Origin: an uncultured Collinsella sp.
Lineage (GTDB): Bacteria; Actinomycetota; Coriobacteriia; Coriobacteriales; Coriobacteriaceae
Assembly (NCBI GenBank): GCA_959602645.1
Contig: CAUGTZ010000012.1
Coordinates: 10,715 to 74,714 of the forward strand
Direction of reading: 5' to 3'
Length of the DNA stretch: 64,000 nucleotides
Below are positions 26,392-36,100 of the stretch, one piece after another. The notes beneath the pieces are model-generated. The model was given only the letters and a program-made list of their open reading frames with translations. It was not told the DNA's origin and searched no databases. The stretch's first letter is position 1. Each line of letters begins with the position of its first letter. Made by a program: the position numbers and the translations under genes.

Positions 26392-27597
26392 ATGAGCGGG
26401 CTGATTATCGATAGCGAAGCCTGTATCGGCTGCGGTCGCTGCGTTCGCGCCTGCGCCTCGGGCGGCATTGTGGTGGAGGGTGAGCGCCCCAATCGCTGTG
26501 CCCGCGTAACCGACGGCTGTATCCTGTGCGGTGGGTGCGTCGACGCCTGCCCCGTCAACGCCATCTCGATTGAGCGCGACGGGGCCGCCGGCGCGGCAGA
26601 CCTTGACGCATATCGAGACATCTGGATCTTCGTGCAGACTGACGAGCACGATGCCGTTGCATCCGTGGCCTTCGAGCTCATGGGCAAGGGGCGCGAGCTT
26701 GCCGATGCCCGCGGCTGCCGTCTGGTGGCACTGGTCGGCATGAGCCCCGAGGGCTCACTCGGGGACCTGGAGCATCTGATTTGCGCCGGTGCGGACGAAG
26801 TTCTGGTCTGTCGTGACGAGCGCCTGCGTCAGAACGACGCGGAGGTCTACGCCCGCTTGATCTGCGATTTGGTAGCCGAGCGCAAGCCCGAGGCCATTCT
26901 GTACGGCGCGACCGCCTTTGGTCGCGAGCTGGCGCCCAGTGTGGCCGTGCGCTTGCAGACGGGCCTTACGGCCGATTGCACGGTGCTTTCGATGGATACG
27001 GAGACGGGTCTGCTGCAGCAGACGCGCCCGGCGTTTGGCGGCAACCTGATGGCCACCATTATCTGCCCCAACCACCGTCCTCAGATGGCAACGGTGCGCC
27101 CCGGCATCTTTAAGGCGCCCGAGTTTGACTATAGCCGCTCCGGCACGATTGCCCAGGTAGTGCTAGCGGATGACGTTAAGGCCCGTGTCGAGATCTCGAT
27201 TCCCGCCGAGGAGTGGGGACAGCAGGCCTCAATTGCCGATGCCGAGCGTCTAGTCGTGGTGGGCCGCGGCATCGGCTCCAAGAAAAACCTACCGCTGATG
27301 CGAAAGCTTGCCGAGGCTCTGGGTGCCGAGCTTGGCTGCACGCGCCCCGTGGTGGAGGCCGGCTGGCTGGAGTATCGCCACCAAATTGGCCAGACGGGTG
27401 TATCGGTCTCGCCCAAGCTCCTCGTGAGCATCGGTGTCTCGGGCGCTATCCAGCATCTCGCCGGCATCGGTGGGGCGGAGTGCATTGTCGCCATCAATGA
27501 GGACCCGGATGCCCCCATCTTCGGTGCCGCCCGGTACAAGGTCGTCGGCGATGCCGTTGAGATCGTTGAGGAACTGCTGGCTCAGCTCGAGTGCTAA
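26392..27597 (+). CDS. etfA: electron transfer flavoprotein alpha subunit with N-terminal ferredoxin domain
   Basis: A 401-residue EtfA fused to a 2[4Fe-4S] ferredoxin. Cluster cysteines are at 11, 14, 17, 21 and 43, 46, 49, 53 (CIGCGRCVRAC, CILCGGCVDAC). The EtfA fold follows from residue 70 with a C-terminal FAD-binding region (IGSKKNLPLMRKLAEALGAE and IGVSGAIQHLAGI). The ferredoxin fusion is the diagnostic feature of LctC-type complexes that couple lactate oxidation to NAD and ferredoxin. It overlaps the convergent HD gene by 4 bases. Confidence 0.92.
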   Translation: MSGLIIDSEACIGCGRCVRACASGGIVVEGERPNRCARVTDGCILCGGCVDACPVNAISIERDGAAGAADLDAYRDIWIFVQTDEHDAVASVAFELMGKGRELADARGCRLVALVGMSPEGSLGDLEHLICAGADEVLVCRDERLRQNDAEVYARLICDLVAERKPEAILYGATAFGRELAPSVAVRLQTGLTADCTVLSMDTETGLLQQTRPAFGGNLMATIICPNHRPQMATVRPGIFKAPEFDYSRSGTIAQVVLADDVKARVEISIPAEEWGQQASIADAERLVVVGRGIGSKKNLPLMRKLAEALGAELGCTRPVVEAGWLEYRHQIGQTGVSVSPKLLVSIGVSGAIQHLAGIGGAECIVAINEDPDAPIFGAARYKVVGDAVEIVEELLAQLEC

Positions 27598-28406
27598 GCG
27601 CTTGCCAGCCAGCGGCGCAGCTCGTCCTTAAGGCGGCTCCAGGTTGCCTGCGCGGCGGGGTCGGTAAAGGGCCGCGTAATGCCAAAGGGCGCGTCGAGCA
27701 GGCGATAGATATCGCCTTGCTCGCGCGCCAGTGCACGGCTTGCCGGATGGACGAGCTCAAACATAAAGCAGATGAGCCCCACCAGGTAGTCCGCCGGCTC
27801 GTTGCGCTCGTCACGCGCGACGCAGCGATGCTCGTCAAAGGCGGTAAGCGCCGGTGTCGAGAAGTGGCTGGCGAGAAACGTGTCCTCATCCACCTTGAGG
27901 ATGGTGTCGACGGTGCTGTCGGCGATGGTGCGCATAATGTCGATCTTGTCGCCATCGCGCACGATATCGCAGAAGCGCCGCGTGCGCTCGTCGAGCTGCG
28001 CGGGTAGACGGAAATCGCTGTGATAGGCAATGCTCGCTCGGATGAGCTCATCTTCTGCCGGGTCATCGATAAAGTCGCGGACGCTCGTCACGGCGGGTGC
28101 ATCGGCGGGATTCTCGCCAAAGAGGACCTCGATGCCCAGCGCTGCATGGCCCATGCTCTCGGCGTCCTTAAAGGTGTCCCAGCGTCGCAGCTGCTCAAAG
28201 CGGCCTATATCGTGCAGCAGGCCGCAAAGCCATGCCAAGTCAATATCATCTGACGACCAGCCCTGCTCGCGCGCTACGGCATCGCATGCCTCGGCCACGT
28301 GGTACGTATGCTCGATTTTGAGCGCGATGCGTGGGTTGGTGGCGTCGTAGGCATCGGTGTAGCTTTTGAAGGCTGCGCGCGCCCGGTCTCGATCGATAGC
28401 TGTCAT
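27594..28406 (-). CDS. HD-domain hydrolase
   Basis: A 270-residue HD-superfamily metal-dependent phosphohydrolase. The histidine of KIEHTYHVAE and the LLHDIGRFEQ pair are the metal-binding motif. AGGAAG precedes ATG 28406. It converges on etfA with a 4-base overlap, so there is no room for a terminator. Nucleotide-type or cyclic nucleotide substrates are typical for the family; none can be chosen here. Confidence 0.85.
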   Translation of the reverse strand: MTAIDRDRARAAFKSYTDAYDATNPRIALKIEHTYHVAEACDAVAREQGWSSDDIDLAWLCGLLHDIGRFEQLRRWDTFKDAESMGHAALGIEVLFGENPADAPAVTSVRDFIDDPAEDELIRASIAYHSDFRLPAQLDERTRRFCDIVRDGDKIDIMRTIADSTVDTILKVDEDTFLASHFSTPALTAFDEHRCVARDERNEPADYLVGLICFMFELVHPASRALAREQGDIYRLLDAPFGITRPFTDPAAQATWSRLKDELRRWLASA

Positions 28407-28532
28407 AATGACTTCCTAAAAAGTTGTGTCTTTCGATCCGGTGGCAATTGTAGGCGAACTTTATTGCCACCGGTTGATATTTCTGCTGCGTTGCGAGGTG
28501 CGCTGCAGACGACTTACCAGAATGGGAGTGGC

Positions 28533-29225
28533 ATGGTCCTTAGGATCTTTAAAACCGTCTGGCCGGTGATGCTTACCTATGTTGCAATAGGCGCGCCGTG
28601 CGGAATGATCATGGGGCAGACGGGAATGGAACCCTGGATGGTCTTTGCCCTGAGCAGCACGTTTGTGACGGGCAGCGGCCAGTTTATGATCTGCAACCTG
28701 TGGCTGGCGGGCGTGCCTGCAGCATCGATCGTCGCGAGCGTTGCTGCCATCTCCTCGCGCTTTGCGCTTTACTCGGCATCGATCGCGCCGCATCTGACGG
28801 GTGCCTCGAAGCGTCAGACGCTGGCTGTTGCCGCGACACTTACCGAGGAGGCATATGGCATCTCGCTTGCCAAGTTGGTTGAAGGGGAGGATTGGGGCCC
28901 GCGCGAGTCCTTTGTGCTCAACGTGATTCTCATCGCGACATGGGGCGCTTCGTGTACGATGGGCGCCATCGTCGGCGCCGTTGTCGATGTTCCCACCGCC
29001 ATTGCAGCCTTTGTCTGCACCTCGCTCTTTATCTGCCTGCTCTTTTCGCAGCGGCTGTCGCGCGGCAACGTTGTCGCGGCGGTTTCGGGCGCGGTGTCCG
29101 TCGCCGTATGCAAGTTCTTGGGCCTCACGAATATTGCCGTGCCGGCAAGCGTCGTGGCCGGCATGGCCATTGCGTTGGCGTGCGATGCTGTATTTGACGG
29201 AAGAGGTGCCCGCGATGCCCGTTAA
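28533..29225 (+). CDS. azlC: AzlC-family branched-chain amino acid exporter subunit
   Basis: A 230-residue membrane protein of the AzlC family, with FVTGSGQFMICNLWLAG near residue 40 and about 5-6 membrane segments. ATG 28533 follows GGGAG; the open frame continues upstream without a site. It overlaps azlD by 11 bases. With AzlD it forms an exporter of branched-chain amino acids or azaleucine, based on the Bacillus pair. Confidence 0.85.
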   Translation: MVLRIFKTVWPVMLTYVAIGAPCGMIMGQTGMEPWMVFALSSTFVTGSGQFMICNLWLAGVPAASIVASVAAISSRFALYSASIAPHLTGASKRQTLAVAATLTEEAYGISLAKLVEGEDWGPRESFVLNVILIATWGASCTMGAIVGAVVDVPTAIAAFVCTSLFICLLFSQRLSRGNVVAAVSGAVSVAVCKFLGLTNIAVPASVVAGMAIALACDAVFDGRGARDAR

Positions 29226-29538
29226 CGAGTTCTTGGTTCTGTGGCTGTCGTCGTGGGCTGCTATCGCGTTCTTTCGCATCGCGCCGGCGTTCGCCTTGCG
29301 CGGGCGGACCCTGTCGCCCCGCATTACCGAGGCCCTGGGCTATATCCCGCCCGCCGCCTTTGCCGCGCTGGTCGCCAACGACTTGGTGAGCCCCGGCGCG
29401 TTCGACGCGGGACTCTGGCCTGCCTTGGTTCCCTGGATTGCGGCCGCCGGCGTCGTGGTCGTGGCGGTCAAGACAAAATCGATGCTGTGGTGCTGCGTCT
29501 CGGGCATCGTACTCTATATTGTCTTGAGCCTTATATAG
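29215..29538 (+). CDS. azlD: AzlD-family branched-chain amino acid transport partner
   Basis: A 107-residue membrane protein with 3-4 hydrophobic segments, matching AzlD in length and pattern (LGYIPPAAFAALVANDL). Its ATG at 29215 overlaps azlC and is preceded by GAAGAGG, so the two are co-translated. The pair is the usual complete transporter. Confidence 0.82.
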   Translation: MPVNEFLVLWLSSWAAIAFFRIAPAFALRGRTLSPRITEALGYIPPAAFAALVANDLVSPGAFDAGLWPALVPWIAAAGVVVVAVKTKSMLWCCVSGIVLYIVLSLI

Positions 29539-29688
29539 GGGTGGCGTCGCGGGCGCCGAATCTCGTCCCATCCCAACTCGTCGGATTTTTCACCGAGCTG
29601 GTCTATTTCTTCTGGTACCATGGTCAAACTTTACTGTAGCAAAGTGTGACGTGGGCTTTTATGTCCCGTCAACGGAAATGGGGGTTTC

Positions 29689-30711
29689 ATGGCACAGGAA
29701 GCAGCCGTCAACGAGCAAAAGAAATTCAAAGTACCGCGCATCCCGGGCGACATCATGATCTACCCGATGATCGTCGGCCTTTTGCTCAATACCTTCTGCC
29801 CGCAGGTCTTTGAGATCGGTGGCTTCTTTACCGCCGCCTGTCGCGGCGGTTCCAATACCATCGTCGCCGCGATCCTACTCTTCGTGGGTGCCGGCATCAG
29901 CTTTAAGTCCACGCCGGGTGCCATCAAGACCGGCGTCGTCGTACTGATCCCTAAGCTTGTGGTGGCAGCTGCGCTGGGCCTGGGCGTTGCGTATTTCTTT
30001 AACGACAACTTTTTGGGCCTGAGCTCGGTCTCCATTATCGGCGGCATCACGTTTTGCAACATGGCGCTCTATACGGGCATCATGGGCGAGTTTGGCGATG
30101 AGTCCGAGCAGGGCGCCGTCGGTATCCTGTTCTTTACGGCCGGCCCCGCCGTTACCATGATCATCCTGGGCGTCTCGGGTCTTGCTAACATCCCGCTGGG
30201 CACCATCGTCGGCTCCATCCTGCCGCTTGTCATCGGTATGGTTTTGGGCAACCTCTTCCCGTTCATAAAGAACCTGCTGGTTCCCGGCACCAATCCCGCG
30301 ATTGCCGTCATCGGATTTCAACTCGGCGCGTCCATGAGCCTGTCGAGCTTTGTCACCGGCGGCATTTCCGGCATCTTGCTGGGCCTTGTCACGCTGCTTG
30401 TCGTCGGTCCCATCACCTTTGCGTTCGAGCGCCTGTGCGGCGGTAACGGCAAGGCCGCCGTGGCTTGCTCCACCATCGCCGGCACGGCTATGACCACGCC
30501 GGTCGCCCTCGTCGAGGTGGCGCCGCGCTATGCCGAGCTTGCTCCCACCGCGTACGCCCAGATCGCCACCGCCGTTATCATCACGGCGATCATGGCTCCG
30601 ATTCTGACTGGCTGGGTCGACAAGAAGTTCTGTCAGGGCAAGGAGGATCTGTCGCCTGCCGGTGTCGAGGCCATCGAGGAAGCCGTCGCGACCGACATCG
30701 ATGGCGAGTAG
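29689..30711 (+). CDS. kdgT: 2-keto-3-deoxygluconate permease
   Basis: A 340-residue 10-TM carrier of the KdgT family. The start MAQEAAVNEQ is followed by GGSNTIVAAILLFVGAGI and FCNMALYTGIMGEFGDE, which are family signatures. A GGGGG site precedes ATG 29689. It imports 2-keto-3-deoxygluconate, a hexuronate breakdown product, with proton symport. No uronate catabolism genes are in view, and a hairpin follows the gene. Confidence 0.88.
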   Translation: MAQEAAVNEQKKFKVPRIPGDIMIYPMIVGLLLNTFCPQVFEIGGFFTAACRGGSNTIVAAILLFVGAGISFKSTPGAIKTGVVVLIPKLVVAAALGLGVAYFFNDNFLGLSSVSIIGGITFCNMALYTGIMGEFGDESEQGAVGILFFTAGPAVTMIILGVSGLANIPLGTIVGSILPLVIGMVLGNLFPFIKNLLVPGTNPAIAVIGFQLGASMSLSSFVTGGISGILLGLVTLLVVGPITFAFERLCGGNGKAAVACSTIAGTAMTTPVALVEVAPRYAELAPTAYAQIATAVIITAIMAPILTGWVDKKFCQGKEDLSPAGVEAIEEAVATDIDGE

Positions 30712-30756
30712 CAATCGTCATCCATCAATGATGCCGGCGTACAATTCGCGCCGCTT

Positions 30757-30800
30757 GAGCGCCCGAACGAATGCTGCCTTGCAGTTATGTTCGGGCGCTC
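30757..30800 (+). terminator. hairpin after kdgT
   Basis: GAGCGCCCGAAC and GTTCGGGCGCTC are perfect 12-base arms with a 20-base loop. No clean T-run follows, so it may be a weak terminator or an RNA-processing hairpin. Confidence 0.5.
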
Positions 30801-30899
30801 TGCTATGATTCCCTTTACCCCTACGGAATAGGGGGTGTTTATTGCCCAGGCACGATTCGGGCGATTCTGACCACTTGGATATTGAAAGGATAGCGTCTC

Positions 30900-32042
30900 G
30901 TGGTTAAGGCACTCAAGATTGAGATATTCCTGCTCTGCATGATTGTTCTTATCGGGCTTGCCGCGCGAAGCCGTCGCTCCTTGTTCTCGAGCACCCAGCA
31001 GCTATTGTTTAGCATGCTTGGCTACACCTCTGCCGCGTACATATTATTCGATATGATCTGGACGCTTTCGGACGGTGTGGACGGCACGTTGGGTATTGCT
31101 GCCAACTGGATTTCCAACGCGGTTTCGTTTTCGCTCTTTGCCATCGCGTGTCTCATTTGGTTTATCTATTCCGAGACGGTGCAGGGTTCTCGCCTTGTGA
31201 CCTCACGTTATAGAGTGGTGCTTGTAGCGTTGCCTACGGTTCTGGTGGTCGTGCTGGCGTTTACCAGTTACTGGACGCACGCCCTGTTCTATATCGATTT
31301 GCAGGGCGTGTACCGCCGCGGTGTCGCCTATATGATTCAGCCTATCGTGAGCTACTGCTACGTCATATATACGTCCTTGCATGCCTTTGTGCATTCCCTA
31401 CGGGTTGAAAGCCTACAAAAGAAGGCCATTTATCGAACTCTGGCATTCTTCGCTATTCCCGCTCTGGTGGGCGGTACCTTTCAGGTCGTATACTCGGTGC
31501 CTGGCCTTTGTGTCGGCATAATGATTAGCATCCTGCTGCTCTACATCATCTACCAGGAGCAGCTGATCTCGACCGACCCGTTGACTGGCCTCAACAACCG
31601 TAACCGCTTTGAGACCTATATGCTGTCGCTCTTTTCAAATGTGGATCATACGGACGATGTGTATCTGCTTATGATGGACGTCGATGGCTTTAAGCAGATT
31701 AACGATCATCATGGACATGTGGAGGGCGACCATGCCCTTCAGGTTATCTCCGCCGCACTCAAAGATGTCTGCTCGTCGTCTGGTGGCTTTATCGCACGTT
31801 ATGGCGGCGATGAGTTCGTAGTGCTCCAAAAGGCGACAGCAGAGCAGGACATCATACATCTGTGCGAGGCGATCAACGACGAGCTCGCGCGCGCCGAGGT
31901 GCCGTATCTGTTGCGGATGTCTATCGGCTACGCACGGATGGGTGATGGCGTCGATACCTGGCAAGACTTGCTTCGCGCTGCCGATGCGGAGCTCTACCGC
32001 GTAAAGCACGAGAAGAAGAAGGCCGGCGTCCAGATACGCTAG
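30900..32042 (+). CDS. 7-TM GGDEF diguanylate cyclase
   Basis: A 380-residue protein with seven N-terminal membrane segments (residues 1-220) and a C-terminal GGDEF domain that makes cyclic di-GMP. The active loop is RYGGDEFVVL. No RxxD inhibitory site lies at the usual position before GGDEF, so product inhibition may be absent. The start is the GTG at 30900 with AAAGGATAG upstream. It stands alone; the sensory input is likely the membrane region. Confidence 0.88.
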   Translation: MVKALKIEIFLLCMIVLIGLAARSRRSLFSSTQQLLFSMLGYTSAAYILFDMIWTLSDGVDGTLGIAANWISNAVSFSLFAIACLIWFIYSETVQGSRLVTSRYRVVLVALPTVLVVVLAFTSYWTHALFYIDLQGVYRRGVAYMIQPIVSYCYVIYTSLHAFVHSLRVESLQKKAIYRTLAFFAIPALVGGTFQVVYSVPGLCVGIMISILLLYIIYQEQLISTDPLTGLNNRNRFETYMLSLFSNVDHTDDVYLLMMDVDGFKQINDHHGHVEGDHALQVISAALKDVCSSSGGFIARYGGDEFVVLQKATAEQDIIHLCEAINDELARAEVPYLLRMSIGYARMGDGVDTWQDLLRAADAELYRVKHEKKKAGVQIR

Positions 32043-32142
32043 AAAAAGGGGCGCACGCTTGCGTGCGTGGTGGCCTTCAGCTCACCGATGTACTCCATTA
32101 AACTAAAGTATGTGAATCTCTCTGCTAAATAAGGGCAGTTCG

Positions 32143-33078
32143 CTAGGCTTTTTTGGGTTTGTTGACGATGATGATGCCGCTGCAGACCAAGAGCAGGGCA
32201 ACGATGACGGTAACGGGGCTCGTGCCGGCGCCCTCGCCAAGCAGCAGTGCGCTCAGCAGTACGCCAAAGACCGGGTTCATAAACCCAAAGACCGAGACGC
32301 GGCTGACGGGGTTGACGGCAAGCAGGCGCGACCACAGCGAGTAGGCGACCGCGGAGATAAGCGCCATGTAGATGATGAGCACGATGGCGGGGACAATCGC
32401 CGTGGGGGAGAGCGCGCCACCCATCAAAAAGCCGATGGCGGTGAGGACCAGGCCGCCGACCAAGAACTGCCACCCGGCAAGCAAGACGCCGTCGTGCTTG
32501 CGCGAGAAGATGCCGATCAGGCAGGTCGAAAGAGCACCCGCGACAGTGGAGGCTAGGATAAAGCCCTCGCCATCGAGCCTGAAGCCAAAGGTGCCATCTG
32601 CGCCCGAGAGGTTGACGAGCGCGACGCCGGCAAAGCCCAGCGCACAGCCAAGCACCTTGGCCGTATTGAGCTTCTCGGTGTGAAATGCCAGGGCGGCAAA
32701 GAGGATTGCGAGGAAGTTGGCGCTGGCCTCGATGATGGAGCTCGACATGGCGCTGGCGCGCGAGAGGCCCAGATAGAAAAAGAAGTACTGCCCGATAGTC
32801 TGGAAGAGCGACAAGACAAAGATGGGCTTGATGTCGCGAGCCTGCGGAATGAGGGGGCGGCGTTGGGCCGCACTCATCCCAACGATAACCAGGGCGCCGG
32901 CAAGCGTGAAGCGCAAACCTGCAAAGAGTAGCTGCGAGGCGCTATCGTGCGCCGGGATCCCAAAGAGTGCGTAGCCGATCTTGATGCAGGGAAAGGCCGA
33001 TCCCCAGAGTGCACAGCAAACAAGACAGCCCAGGATGAGTCCGGGCAGGGTGGCGAGATACGGCTTGCGGCTTTCCAT
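32143..33078 (-). CDS. EamA-family metabolite exporter
   Basis: A 311-residue protein of the drug/metabolite transporter superfamily with about 10 membrane segments and two EamA repeats. ATG 33078 follows AGGAAGGAC. It starts just downstream of the purL terminator, so it probably has its own promoter. The substrate is not predictable from sequence alone. Confidence 0.88.
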   Translation of the reverse strand: MESRKPYLATLPGLILGCLVCCALWGSAFPCIKIGYALFGIPAHDSASQLLFAGLRFTLAGALVIVGMSAAQRRPLIPQARDIKPIFVLSLFQTIGQYFFFYLGLSRASAMSSSIIEASANFLAILFAALAFHTEKLNTAKVLGCALGFAGVALVNLSGADGTFGFRLDGEGFILASTVAGALSTCLIGIFSRKHDGVLLAGWQFLVGGLVLTAIGFLMGGALSPTAIVPAIVLIIYMALISAVAYSLWSRLLAVNPVSRVSVFGFMNPVFGVLLSALLLGEGAGTSPVTVIVALLLVCSGIIIVNKPKKA

Positions 33079-33111
33079 GATGTCCTTCCTACATGCGCGA
33101 AGCAAAAAAGA

Positions 33112-33150
33112 ACCCGCCACCGGATGTGTCGGTGGCGGGTGTTGTTACCC
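33112..33150 (-). terminator. rho-independent terminator of purL
   Basis: ACCCGCCACC and GGTGGCGGGT are perfect 10-base arms. On the minus strand they are followed by TTCTTTTTT, as expected for termination of purL just before the EamA gene. Confidence 0.85.
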
Positions 33151-33177
33151 GAGGGGATTGTACCCGATGGGAAAGCT

Positions 33178-36100
33178 TTAAGCGAAGTAGGCTACGCCGC
33201 TCTCAAAGATCGGCATGAACTTATCGCCGGGGACATGCTCGGGCACGTTGCGGTACAGGTTGTCGCCGCGACGCTCGGCATGGCCCATCTTGCCCAGGAC
33301 GCGGCCGTCGGGGCTCGTGATGCCCTCGATGGCGAGTACGGAGCCGTTGGGGTTGACGGAAAGATCCATACTGGGCTTGCCGTCCTCGCCCACGTACTGC
33401 GTGGCGACCTGGCCATTGGCGATCAGCTGGGCGAGTACCTCGTCGTTGGCGACAAAGCGGCCCTCGCCGTGGCTGATGGCGACGGTGTAGGGGTCGTCCA
33501 GGCTGCACTGCGACAGCCACGGGGACAAGTTGGACGAGATGCGGGTGCGCACCAGGCGGCTCTGATGGCGACCGATGGTGTTAAAGGTCAGCGTGGGCGC
33601 ATCCGGCGTGGCATCGACGATGTCGCCATAGGGCACCAGACCGAGCTTGACCAGGGCCTGGAAGCCGTTGCAGATGCCCAGCATCAGGCCGTCGCGGGCC
33701 TTGAGCAGGTCGCGGACTGCCTCGGTGACCTCGGGAGCGCGGAAGAACGCCGTGATGAACTTGGCGGAGCCGTCGGGCTCGTCACCGCCCGAGAAGCCGC
33801 CGGGGATCATGACGATCTGGCTTGCACGGATGCGGCGGGCAAGCTCGTGGGTGCTCTCGGCGACGGCCTCGGGCGTGAGGTTGTTGATCACGAAAGTGTC
33901 GGCCTCGGCACCGGCGGCGCGGAAGGCGCGAGCGCTGTCGTACTCGCAGTTGTTGCCGGGGAACACCGGGATAATCACGCGCGGGCGGGCAATCTTGGCG
34001 CCGCCGTACACGTGGATATCCTTGGTGCGATAGTCGATGGTCTCGACCTCGGCGGTCTCGCCGGCGCTGCGGTAGGCGAAGACGCTCTCGATGCCGCTCT
34101 CCCAGGCCTCCTGAAGCTCGGAGAGCTCGATGACCTCGGAGCCAGTATCGATGACATAGCCCTCGACGGTGGTGCCCAGGGGCTCGACGACAACGCCGTC
34201 GGCGACCTCGGGCAGCTCGGCATCCTCTGCGAGCTCGACGATAAAGCTGCCGTAGAGCGGGGTGAAGAGGCTCTCCACGTCCGCGTCCTCGGCAAGCTCG
34301 ATGCCGATCTGGTTGCCGACGCACATCTTAAAGAGGCTCTCGGCGCCGCAGCCGTAACCGGGCGTGGAGATGGCCAGGGCGTCGCCGGTGGCGGTGAGCG
34401 CCTCGACGGCGTCAAACGCGGCGAGCAGCTGCTGGGCATCGGGACGGTAATCCTCGCCATAGGTGGCGGGGGCGATGCGGACGACGCGGTGCGTCAGGCC
34501 CTTGAACTCGGGCGAGACGGCACGAGCGGCGCGGCCCACGGCCACGGCGAAGCTGATGAGGGTCGGCGGAACGTTGAGCTCGCCGGCCTCGTCCTCAAAG
34601 GAGCCGCTCATGGAGTCCTTGCCGCCGATGGCGCCGGCACCCAGGTCGACCTGGGCCATAAGGGCACCCAGAACGGCTGCCATGGGCTTGCCCCAACGCT
34701 CGGCCTCGGTGCGCAGGCGCTCGAAGTATTCCTGGAAGGAGAGGTAGGCGCGCTTGTGCTCAAAGCCGGCGGCGACGAGCTTGGCGATGGACTCGACTAC
34801 GGACAGGTAGGCGCCCGCAAACTGGTCGGCCTCCATCAGGTAGGGGTTGAAGCCCCATGCCATGGCGCTCGCCGTGGTGGTCTCGCCGTCCACGGGGAAC
34901 TTGGCGACCATGGCAGAGCTCGGGGTGAGCTGCGTCTTGCCGCCAAAGGGCATGAGCACGGTGGCGGCGCCGATGGTGGAGTCGAAGCGCTCGGAAAGGC
35001 CCTTGTTGGAGGCGACGTTAAGATCGGTGACGAGCGAGGTCATGCGCTCGGCGAGCGTGGTGCCGGCCCAGCTGGGCTGCCACACGCTGCGGGCGCAGAC
35101 GTGAGCGACCTGGTGCTTGGGCGCGCCGTTGGAGTTGAGGAACTCGCGGGACAGGTCGACGATGGCGACGCCGTTCCAGGCCATGCGCATGCGCGGCTCG
35201 GCGGTAACCTCGGCGATAACGGTCGCCTCCAGGTTCTCCTCGGCGGCGTACCCCATGAACTCCTCGACGTCACCGTCAGCGACGGCGCAGGCCATACGCT
35301 CCTGGGACTCGGAAATGGCGAGCTCGGTGCCGTCTAGGCCGTCGTACTTCTTGGTCACGGTATCGAGGTCGACATACAGGCCGTCGGCAAGCTCGCCCAC
35401 GGCAACCGAGACGCCGCCGGCGCCAAAGTCGTTGCAGCGCTTGATTAGACGGCAGGCGTCGCCGCGGCGGAACAGGCGCTGCAGCTTGCGCTCGACCGGG
35501 GCGTTGCCCTTCTGGACCTCGGCGCCCGAGGTCTCGATGGACTCGGTGTTCTGGGTCTTGGAGGAGCCGGTGGCGCCGCCGATGCCGTCACGGCCGGTGC
35601 GGCCGCCCAGCAGGATGATCTTGTCGGTGGGGGCGGGGCACTCGCGACGCACGTGGTTTGCCGGGGTAGCGCCCACGACGGCGCCGACCTCCATGCGCTT
35701 GGCCACGTAGCCGGGGTGATAGAGTTCGTTGACCTGACCGGTGGCAAGGCCGATCTGGTTGCCGTAGCTGGAGTAGCCGGCGGCGGCAGTGGTCACGAGC
35801 TTGCGCTGCGGCAGCTTGCCCTCGAGCGTCTCGGAAACCGGGACGGTGGGGTCGCCGGCGCCGGTGACACGCATGGCCTGATACACATAGCTGCGGCCCG
35901 AGAGTGGGTCGCGGATAGCGCCGCCCACGCAGGTGGCGGCACCGCCGAAGGGCTCGATCTCGGTGGGGTGGTTGTGGGTCTCGTTCTTAAAGAGGAACAG
36001 CCAGTCCTGGTCCTCGCCATCGACATCGACCTTCACCTTGACGGTGCAGGCGTTGATCTCCTCCGACTCATCGACATCGGTCATGACGCCGGTCTTCTTG

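Noticed and set aside
32947..35337. 796-codon plus-strand frame over purL
   Set aside because: Complement of the purL reading frame, Gly/Asp/Leu biased, no ribosome site.
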